From Prototheca cutis (Eukaryota; Chlorophyta; Trebouxiophyceae; Chlorellales; Chlorellaceae): 64,000 nucleotides of DNA. The notes under the pieces are model-generated. The model was not told the origin of the DNA, did no database searches, and was given only the letters and a program-made list of their open reading frames with translations. The stretch spans positions 175,827 through 239,826 of the forward strand of contig BCIH01000015.1 of the NCBI GenBank assembly GCA_002897115.2, given 5' to 3'. Positions 55,431 to 64,000 of the stretch are shown here, piece by piece (position 1 is the stretch's first letter; each line of letters starts with the position of its first letter). Both the position numbers and the translations under genes were made by a program.

Positions 55431-56883
55431 GTCAAGAGTATGTCGAAGCGAAGACCGGGGCACCCGGGCAATGCCCCGCTGCTATCAGCGTGCGAGACCG
55501 CCTGGCCGGTGGCCGCGCCGCAGGGTTCTTTGGGCGCGCCGGGAGGAAGCGAGGGAGCACCCTGCAGGATTCCCTTCCCAGTACTGCCCAAAAATGCGCC
55601 TGCACCAGCCAACAGACCACCAGATGAGGGCAGGGCTGGTTCTTGTGACGTGATCTACCATCAGCATGGCGGGGATGCAGCTGCCCACGGAGTGCCTCAC
55701 GCAAGCCCGAGTCCGAGACGAGGAAAAGAAAGAATATTGCAACGGGCCCAGATGGGACACATCGCTTCCTCCGCGCGTCGCTCCTGCCTCATGGCAACAT
55801 GAAGGGTGGGCATTGTGCCTTGTGATGAGCCTGAAGAGCTGCTAGTGGTTCGGTTTGGACCCGGTGTCTTCCCTGCTGAGCTGTCCAGCTGCGGGGCCCG
55901 GAGGGCCAAGCCGATGCGGGGCGGTGCTCCATCACCCAGTACAGGACGTCAGCATCCATGTTTTTCAAAGGCCGCGAGCGCTTGCCTTTACCCCAACGTG
56001 GAATCGGCGCAGAATTTGAATGATAAAAGTCATTTCCTTGTGCATGGATGCGCTCGACGACTGCTGTGAGAGGGGGGGGCTTTGTGGTACACGTGGCTAT
56101 GCCGGGAGGCTAGGCGCACTCGCGGTCTGCGGAGACATGATGAACCACGACAGGCTTCTGCCACGATGCTCTTTGATGAACATTGTGTGGGAAAATTGCG
56201 CTTGTGATCCCCTATCACAAGGGAGCCTGCAAGTGATGGTGCCACAAAAGAACACGAGGCAGGCACTGCACCCGTCCTGTGAAAAGAAGCCACAGATGCC
56301 CGCTTTAAGCGTCGATCCAGAGCTCTGCGTGCCTCATTTGGCCGTGAGTGCTCTCTCTCCTCACTGGGACTAGATGGTCCTGCTGCGTGCACATCTGGCA
56401 CCTGCATGTGAGAACAATTCTGTCAAACCACAGGGTGGAGTGGCTGCTCCGTGGGGGCCCGGCAAGGGAGCACAGGCATAGTTTTGGAGATTGTTGNCTG
56501 GAAGGGTGTTCTTGTCATGAACTGCAGTGACATGTTATGGACCCAGGCGATTTTCCTGGGAGCTGCTGTACCCTCATGGCGGAGATCCCGATGCACCCCC
56601 GGCGGCCCGGGCGTCATCTCACACTGCAGCGATCTGATCTTTGTGTCCCGAACAGCTGGAGGTGTCACCGACTGCTCTGCAAGGACCACGGCGATCAATC
56701 ACATTGCCATTGCGCCCATGTAATGATGTCATGAAGTTTGGATGGGATCACATTGGCAAATACAGGCTGCATGGCGCTGGCCATGAGCCGGCGTGACAAC
56801 GGGACCNTGCCCGCGGCGCACGTCGGTACCAGGTCACCACCGCAAGCCCCTTACACGGCGACGCCCCTGATCACCCCTTCCCG
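55431..56883. other. Gene-poor 1.45-kb intergenic stretch
   Basis: Divergent region between the carrier (-) and the resolvase (+). It contains overlapping reading frames (56020-56373 plus, 56030-56407 minus) with lower GC and no family resemblance, and N bases at 56497 and 56807. No RNA gene found. Probably promoters plus non-coding sequence; a small unannotated gene cannot be excluded. Confidence 0.4.
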
Positions 56884-59800
56884 ATGGGAATCTCGAGTCT
56901 GTGGAAGGTGTTGACGGATGCGAAGCTGGTGCGCCGGTGGCAGGGCTCGGATCCCGCGCAGCATGCGACTCTGCTGTCGGAGCTCGACGGCAAGGTGCTG
57001 GCGGTGGACCTGTCGGCCTGGATCATGCAGGCCGACCAGCAGCTGGCGCTGCTGCCTCACTTTAGCCGCACGGAGCGCTGCATGAAAGTGGCCCTGGAGC
57101 GCAGCAGCCAGTGGCTGCGCCACGGCGTGCTGCCAGTCATCGTCGTGGAAGGCCATGCACCCGAGGAGAAGCTGGCCGCCATGCAGGCCCGATACGCCGC
57201 ACGCAACGGCGGCCGCACCGGCGGCGGCCGAGGGTCGTCCTCCTTCCAAGTGCTGGGCAAGGCAGTGGGGGTTATGCTGCAGCAGCTGGTCCGTCGATTT
57301 ATTTTTATTTTTTTTTGCGGGGCCCCCAAGGTTCTCATGTTGCCTCAGTGGCACATGGAAATGCTGCGAATGGAACGGCCATGCCCCCTCAAACACATGC
57401 GCGCACACACGGCCTACGTCCCACAGTCAAAACACCACCGACCAACTTCCTGCAGGGCCTGCCTGTCTTTTACGCGCCCGGGGAGGCCGAGGCAACGTGT
57501 GCCGCACTGGCGGCTCTGGGAGTGGTGGACGCCTGCGCCAGCTTTGATTCAGACACGCTCGTCTATGGCGCGGAGCACGTCTATCATACCGTTAAACTCT
57601 CGGTGCGGGTTCAGGTGGTGGGCCGCAGGGGTGGGATCTGCAGGGTTGCTGGTCAAGGGGGCCAGGAGGCTGCGATGGGTCTGCGCACCCGCGTGGACGG
57701 GCATGTGTGCATGAGCGGTGGGCATGCGTGTCGGGATGACATAATATGCCTGGAACCATGACTGAACCTAAAAAAACCCAACTAACGCATGTGAAGACCG
57801 TCAAGGCAGCCGACTGCGAGGTGGTCTGTTGCTCCATGGCAGACATCCGCGCCCAGCTGGGGATCAAGCGCGGCGGGACAGCGGCCCTGTCCATCGTCGC
57901 CATGCTCTCTGGCTCTGGTGCGTTCTGTGTGTGTGTGTGTTGGGCCGGGGGTAAAAGGGGCCTGTGTGCGTAGAGGCTAGCATGCAGCATCCCGCTCAAG
58001 GAGTGCAGCTTGGCAACTGTACTGCTGCCTCTCTCACCACAGACTACGACCTGGCGGGCATCGCGGGCGTGGGCTCCATCTCAGGGTTCAAGTTGGTGCA
58101 ACACCTCTTGGGACCCGACGCCGAGGTGGGCAGCTGGGTGGGTTCTGGCACAAGCAAGGGAGGGAGAAAGGGGATGCGTGTCTCCCCATGTAGTGGTTGG
58201 TCAGCAAGCCACGACGGAAAACCAGCATCTTCAAAGTACCCACGGCTTCCCTGTGACATGACAGCCCACACCCGAATACCTGCCTCCCTGACGACCATCG
58301 CTACCACAGGACGACAGCCAGGTCATGGCTGCATTGGAGGCGCTGGTGGCGGCCCCGCCCGATCCGGAGTTGGCGGCACTGACCAAGTGCACGGGGTGCA
58401 AGCGCTGCGGACACGAGGGCGGGCGGGCGACCCGGGTGGCCCACCACACCGCCAGAAATCCCTGCGTCCTGTGCGCGGCAGAGGAGCCCTGTGGCGACGG
58501 GGGAGACAGGTGTGCCGACAGTGGGGGTGGCTCTGGAGAGGTCGCTGCCGCTGGCACCACCACGGAGGACGATAAAGTCAAGCGACCTGGCACCGACGAT
58601 GGTAGGGTCCCGTCTGGCACTTCAAATGCGGTTTCAGCCGCCACCAACAACGCAGCAGCGCCGCGCAGAAGGAAAAAAGAAGAGGTAGGTTCAGCTCTGT
58701 ATTGGCAGAGAAAAGAGAGAGGTGCCTGCATGCGAAATTAACAATGAGACACTCTCAAGCCGATAAACCCCCATGCCCGCAGCTGTGTCACTGTGTGAAG
58801 CGTGATTTCGTGCGCTGTGAGTGTGCGTTCCACCGACGAGAGGCGGAGCGTTGGGCGGCCACTGTGGCAGGCCGGATCCAGGCCGACGGCACGCCGCTTG
58901 CCGCTGCTCGAGCCGCGCTGGGCGTGTTTGGCAATCAGGCTGTTGCCGCGCGGGCCTATGCACTGCGGCGACTCGCAGAACTGGGCGGCGAGCCGGGGCG
59001 GAGATTGACCTGGTGAGGAGGAGGAATTGCTTGTTTGCCTGCTTGTGTTGAGAAGCATGAGCTGATTGTGATGCCTGCGTGGAAAACTTGACCTCGACCC
59101 CAAGAAATGCTCCCCACCATCAATCTTAGGTTGCACCGGCCGAGCACGCTGGGCGTGTATGCCGAGCTGGACCGGCGGCGCGTGCGGCTGCCGTGGGGCC
59201 TAGCGACGCTGCGGGGCAAGCTGCTGCCACTCCTGCTGGAATGGGACCTCGGGCATGCGGACAAGCCAGGAAACCTGTGCGAGTTTCGGCCCGTCCAAGT
59301 GCAGCGCATGCAAGGTCGCGGAGGTGTTGCTGGTGGGGGTGCCGCTGCTGCGAAGACGACGACGCAGCAGCAGGACTCTTTGGTCAACCTAACGACGAGC
59401 CATGCGGCGGCGGCCAAGTGGCGGTACGTCGTCAAGTGGGAGCGCGTGCCAGGCGCGGCAGCAGAGACCTACCCGCTGACGCTGGCTGTCGTCCGACGAG
59501 CAGGGCGAGCGGCACGAGGGGGACCCAAGGGTGCCGCTGGTGAAGGTGCTGCTGCTGACGGAGGCAACGATGGGACCAAGGGCACGCCGGCATCCGAGGG
59601 GCCTGGTGCCATCAGCATGGGTCCGGCGACCCAGGCCAGCGACGACGGTGAGGATGACGACCGTGGCGATGCCACGGTTGGCGCCGTCCCAGAACTGGAC
59701 GCCCAAGCCTCACAGGTGGCAGCACATCCGCCAGCAGACACCGTCGACATGACGGTGTGTGGGCGACTGCGCCATGGGTTGATTGGTTTGCGGTGAGGTG

Positions 59801-60932
59801 ACCTGTGGCGGGGGTTGCTAGGTTCTGTCTTTCTTGCTTAGGACCCTGGATGAATGACTCTGAACCTTGTCCCTTCTGGGCAATGCCCAGGTGGAGGCCT
59901 TTGACGTGGAATGGCTGCGGAATTGCAGCGCCGAAGCCAGGGCCATTCGTGTGTCGGCTGTGGCTGCTGCCGCGCCGGAGCTCATCCGAGGCTTTGAGCT
60001 CCGAAAGTATGCACGGTTGCGCACATGTGTGTGGGAGGTTTTTGTGTGTGTGTGTGGGGGGGGGGGGGGGGGTCTTGAGACAACACAGATTGATCGAGCA
60101 CCCACCCGCTGCTCTTGATCATGACCTCCGAACCCAACCCCTTGACAAACGCAGGGCCAAGTCTGGTAAGGGCTCCGGGCGAACCCAAGCACCGGTCCCA
60201 CCAGAGAGCAAGGGCCTCTTGGCGAGGCTGCTGGTGCAGCAGCGTGCACGGCAGCTGCTCGTCCCCGGGGTCAAAGGATCGGCGGCGCAGCATCCACGGC
60301 AGGCGGTCGGTGCGCGGGGGCTGTTCGGTCCTGGCCCCGGAGCCGGTGTTGAAGGGCGGCAGGCTAGCGTTGTTGAAGAGCAGGAGCGAGGAGACATGGG
60401 TTTGGACAGTAGTCGTGGCCCTTCCCTGGATACCCCGGGCATGGCAGCTGGTCATCACACCGCAGCAGAGCCATTTGCAAATGGCTCGACAGACCAACTG
60501 TGGGTGGCACCTGGTCACGTCCCGAGCGCCGAGGCCCCATCTTCAGCACGGGAGCAGCAGACGAACCCTGAGTCAGCCACAGTGCTGCCACCTACTGCCG
60601 CCCATGCCCCACTTCGTCCCCGGGCCGGCTTGATCCAGCGGACACTGCTGGGTAGCGCGCCCGCTTCAGGCCCTATGACAGTCACACTGTCCCCCAAGAA
60701 GCGGCCCATCCGCACGAGCTCGGCCAGTGAAAGCAGCACCACGTCCACGCGCTCGACCGACATCCGGCGTTACGTGGTACAGCTGTCCCCTGATCGCCCG
60801 GGGCAGGGGCAGCTGTCCCCCGCTCGCCTGGAGGCAAAGCCAAACGCTGCCGACTGCCAGGTCGTGGTCCTGGGCACCACGCCGGAGACAAAGCCGCGCA
60901 GCCCCGCCATCGATCTCACCCAGTCCACCTAG
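56884..60932 (+). CDS. GEN1: GEN1/SEND-type Holliday junction resolvase (XPG family)
   Basis: Structure-specific nuclease that cuts Holliday junctions and flaps. Nine exons: 56884-57288, 57456-57602, about 57797-57917, 58043-58125, 58310-58684, 58783-59012, 59130-59754, 59891-60006, 60155-60932, about 959 residues. XPG-N starts at Met1 (MGISSLWKVL, KVLAVDLSAWIMQ with the metal-binding Asp). XPG-I: PGEAEATCAALAALG then SFDSDTLVYGA keep the Glu and Asp metal ligands. The H2TH part has DYDLAGIAGVGSISG. A Cys/His-rich stretch follows (CTGCKRCGHEGG, CVLCAAEEPC). A chromodomain-like piece (WRYVVKWERV) precedes a disordered C-terminus. The exon 3 acceptor could be nine nt later. Confidence 0.88.
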
Positions 60933-61395
60933 GCGACAGGCGACGGGATCTGCGCTGACTGCCTCTTGCTCGACGGCAAGCGGAAGGCTGCAGTGATCGG
61001 AGTTCTTTCTTTCTTGATGGACGACACGTTCCGTCTGGTGGTCCCTTGGCATTTCCCTGGTGACGCACTCCCTCCCATGGCCCAAGCACCAGTCCACGCA
61101 TGCTCTGAACGTCTCCCAACTTGCGGCGGTTACATTCGACCTTGCCCAGGAGGCGGCACAGCCGGCACAGGCACCCATACGCGGCCAGGCATGCGCCCGG
61201 CACTGTGCAAAAAGGGAAAAAGCCACGAGCGGGCATGAGCACCGACATCTACTCAGCATTGTGCCGTCTGGGGAAGACGGCAAGGGAAAGCCTGTGCCGG
61301 GCCGCCCGTGCTACCACAGAGCCGCTCCCATGCATGGAGAAGGGGAGGGAGGAAAGGCCGCCATGCCCTCCTGCAAGCGTCTGCCGATCAGCGGC
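60933..61395. other. Convergent 3' intergenic region, no gene seen
   Basis: Between the stops of GEN1 (+) and CPN10 (-); short frames only. Confidence 0.45.
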
Positions 61396-62100
61396 TCAGT
61401 TCTCGAGCACGCCCAGGAGCTCCTCGTCGCGGTAGATGATGTACCTGCCAGTTTTATGGATAAACATGTGCAATGGAATTAGCAATGTGCATGCACCAGA
61501 GGGGACTGCTTGAAGGTCAGTGCGTCAACGGGGCGAGACATGGCCGCCGCCCACGGAGCCACACATCAACGACCCTGCCTCTAGAAACGGCAAGCCCGCT
61601 AATGTTTCATTCACAAACTCCTCATAACACTCACTCCTTGTCCTCCAGCTTGACGGGGGTCCCGCCGTACTCGGGCAGCAGCACCTTGTCGCCGGCCTTG
61701 ACGCTGATGGGGACGATGTCGCCATTCAGGTTCCTCCGGCCAGCGCCGACGGCCAGCACGGTGCCCTCGTTGATCTGCTGCACAACGGTCCGTTGAAATA
61801 AATGTAAAACAAGTGCCGGAATGCACGGTCCAGCCGCGAGTCATGCATTGGACCATCAAGGGCGGGGCTGCGCCGCGGATGATGGACTCCGTCCGAGCTC
61901 CGTCATAAGCCATCCCACTCTGGTGGCATGCTCCCGAAATTTCCCCCGCTGCAATGCGGCATGCCATGATGGAACCCTAGACCTGCCTTGGACACGGCGC
62001 TCTCCGGCAGCAGCACGCCACCGATGCTCTTGGTGGGAGCCACAATCTTCTCCACCAGGACGCGGTCCAGCAGCGGGATCAGACGCTTTGCGGCCGCCAT
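61396..62100 (-). CDS. CPN10: Mitochondrial-type 10-kDa chaperonin (GroES/CPN10)
   Basis: Co-chaperonin lid of HSP60. Three exons on the minus strand, 62100-61987, 61777-61635, 61444-61396, total 101 residues, the usual length for a mitochondrial CPN10. Landmarks: IPLLDRVLVEKI, KSIGGVLLPESAVSK (mobile loop), NEGTVLAVGAGRRNLNGDIV, VKAGDKVLLPEYGGTPVKLE and the C-terminal YIIYRDEELLGVLEN. Intron 1 has a GC donor (GCAGGT after 61987), which is required to keep frame. No N-terminal extension, as usual for mitochondrial CPN10. Confidence 0.94.
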
Positions 62101-62625
62101 CGATGCAACTCTACGGCAGAATAAATCGCAAATTCGCGTCGGGCCTATGGGTCGACAATGCGCAGAAGGGGGTTTGCCATGCCTGGCCTCCTGCTCATGT
62201 AGTGCCCATTCTAGAACCACTGTCCGCCAAGCGAGCGCGAGGCGGGGGAGCAACGATTATGTTGATGCCATTCAATCGCCGAGCCATTGCACCAGCGCAG
62301 CCCCAATACCATCCCTCAAGCTTGGAAGTCATCTCCAGACACAAATACTGCCTGTAAATTATTCATATTGATTGGAAGCCAACGGCTGCGCTGTTTGGCG
62401 CGCGCGCTGCTACTGGGTGCCGAGACGAAGCCAGTGTGGGGCCCCCGGGACCTGGGACTCCGTCCGTGCCCACATTGCCATCGCATTGCTGTGAATCCTG
62501 CGACCCCCGGAATTTCATTGAGGTGCACTGGATCGGCTACTGGGCGCTGGCTCGGCGTTGTGAGGCGGAGCACGGTGCCACAGTGGGTGGGCCCGTAACC
62601 TAACCAGGGGAAGCGCCCGGCAGCC
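62101..62625. promoter_or_regulatory. Divergent promoter region CPN10 / CDS1
   Basis: 525 bp between the two start codons; no supported ORF. Must contain both promoters. Confidence 0.4.
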
Positions 62626-64000
62626 ATGGAGCTGCACAAGACTCTCACCGCGAAGCTGCGGCGCCGCCACTGGCGCCGGCAATCCTCTGGATCCATGAAT
62701 GATCCCACAGATACGACCTCCCCGCGCCTGAGCCGCCGGGGATCAAACCTAGCTGCCCAAGTTGGGGTGCGCTCGTTTGTCTGTCGGTCGGCTGCGGATG
62801 ATGGTGATGGCGGTTGTCATAACGCATGCAATGAGTCATGCTTCGCTTCCTCTTGAGGGGGGGAAGGGGGGTACACTACTGCAACCACCACTGCCGATCG
62901 TGCCACCTCCAGCTGCTCAACGCGCCCTGTTACTACCACAGAAGTCAGAGGACCGTTTCCGGTCGTTCAGGGTCCGAGCGATTTCGACCATAGTCCTGAT
63001 CGGGGTGTTCCTAGGCGTGATTGCTGCGGGGCACGTGCCTTTGATGTTTATGATCCTTGGGATCCAGGTGGGTGAGCCGCTGATGGGGTGTGGGCAGTGC
63101 AGTGGAAGATTGTTGTAGTACCCTGTTGCGTGTATTTGCTCACGCTGCATCTTGGAAATGCTCCTCCCATCCCCCACTGTATTGCAGTGCTTGATGGTCC
63201 GCGAGATGTTTGCCCTGGCTCGCGTGGCGCAGCAGGAAAAGAAAGTCCCGGGATTTCGGGCGCAGCAGTGGTATTTCTTCTTCGTGGCTGCGTTTGCCAT
63301 GTACATCAGGCAAGGGAGGCCTTTTGACAAGGGGGTTTGGTGGCGCTCTGTTGTGTGGATGGCGAAATGATGGCGATGCAAGGACGCTGCAGTTTGCCAG
63401 GACTCATCACCAGCCAATGAGCAAACAGACACCCCCCGCGTATGTCTACATACCCCAGGTTTATTAAAAAGAATCTGACAGTGGAGTTTTCTTCCTCGGC
63501 TCGGACGGCTGCCATGTTTGGCTGGATCATCCGGCACCACACCATCCTGTCCTTTGGACTCTACACCGGCGGCTTTGTGGCATTCGTACTGACCCTAAAA
63601 AAGGGCATGTACACATACCAGTTTGGCCAGTACGCCTGGACCCACATGATCCTCATGGTGTGTAGAGGTTGTTAGCTTTCGAATTCCCCCCCCCTTTTTT
63701 TTTGGGGGGGGGGGGGGGGGGCACTTTGACCCCTGTGTGTGTGTATTTCTGTGCGTGCGTGGTGACAGTCCCAAGACAAGCATGCTGTCTCTTTGCATCA
63801 ATGCAATGCTGCTGGAATGATCCACTTCCCAAATGACTCATCACAATGCACAGACGATATTCTTCCCGTCGTCATTCTTCGTGTCGAACATCTTTGAGGG
63901 TCTGATCTGGTTCCTGCTGCCGGCAGCTTTGGTGGTGGTGAATGATATCGCCGCCTATCTCGCAGGTGCTGTGAGGATGTTGGGTAGGCTTCACCTGTGG
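62626..64000 (+). CDS. CDS1: CDP-diacylglycerol synthase (phosphatidate cytidylyltransferase), 5' part
   Basis: Makes CDP-diacylglycerol from phosphatidic acid and CTP in the ER, for phospholipid synthesis. The gene runs off the right edge. Exons seen: 62626-62766, 62942-63067, 63188-63309, 63459-63657, 63854-63965. The N-terminus is basic and hydrophilic. TM segments follow ([70 protein letters not shown]), the last matching the family FEG.IWF..P...V.NDI motif just before the catalytic region, which lies outside the window. The intron after 63309 is GC-AG (GCAAGG). A C8-T9-G17 tract sits in the last complete intron. Confidence 0.88.
63687..63721. repeat. C-run/T-run/G-run tract in a CDS1 intron
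   Basis: About 8 C, 9 T and 17 G in a row; another member of the homopolymer-junction tracts found in introns across the window. Confidence 0.9.

Noticed and set aside
56020..56407. Overlapping 117- and 125-codon ORFs on opposite strands
   Set aside because: Neither resembles a protein family, GC is lower than in genes, and mutual overlap suggests chance.

Overview
This is a nuclear window from a green alga. The genes are GC-rich, compact and intron-dense, with short spliceosomal introns. Many donors read GTGCG, GTGAG or GTAAG, and a few are GC-AG. The plant-type protein set (plastid-type disproportionating enzyme, FHA2-like protein, plant-type mitochondrial adenine nucleotide carrier) points to a chlorophyte. 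A trebouxiophyte of the Chlorella/Auxenochlorella kind is my best guess, but that is inference. Nothing bacterial is present: no operons, no CRISPR, no Shine-Dalgarno logic.

Layout. 1-2.1 kb holds a decayed Fanzor (eukaryotic TnpB-like) element. 2.4-5.5 kb is NAA35 (NatC subunit) and 5.7-12.1 kb a large secreted/transmembrane thrombospondin-repeat protein. 12.6-20 kb carries a permuted tRNA-Glu, POLD4, a CCNDBP1-like protein, a 54-residue cysteine-pair protein, TIP41, a permuted tRNA-Leu and the TFIIA small subunit. 20-28.3 kb has an MFSD6-like transporter, a single-pass membrane protein, a USP-like protein and ribosomal protein eL6. 28.8-32.2 kb is the 11-exon 4-alpha-glucanotransferase. 32.6-39.2 kb has two unrecognised proteins (one frameshifted), a filamin-RRM-RS protein, a permuted tRNA-Gly and ribosomal protein eL33. 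39.5-44 kb has an inositol-phosphate kinase, a short deletion derivative of the Fanzor element, and an orphan gene beside it. 44.4-51.1 kb is a nuclear block: RWD-RING E3 ligase, FHA protein, ASF1 and TAF11. 51.6-62.1 kb has an unrecognised protein, a mitochondrial carrier, a GEN1-type resolvase and CPN10. The window ends inside CDP-diacylglycerol synthase.

The gene models were built by hand from splice signals. For nearly every gene the exon lengths add up to an exact multiple of three, an internal check. The one clear exception becomes divisible if one base is added in a C run, and the 5' end of one more gene is unresolved.

The main discovery is that all three tRNA genes I can find (Glu-CTC, Leu-TAA, Gly-GCC) are circularly permuted. 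The 3' half lies upstream of the 5' half, with a 9-22 nt spacer, a T-run after the 5' half, and complementary flanks that can form the expected splice structure. An ordinary tRNA scan would miss them. The second is the related pair of Fanzor remnants, both lacking the RuvC core but keeping the C-terminal motif and a conserved, hairpin-rich 3' end.
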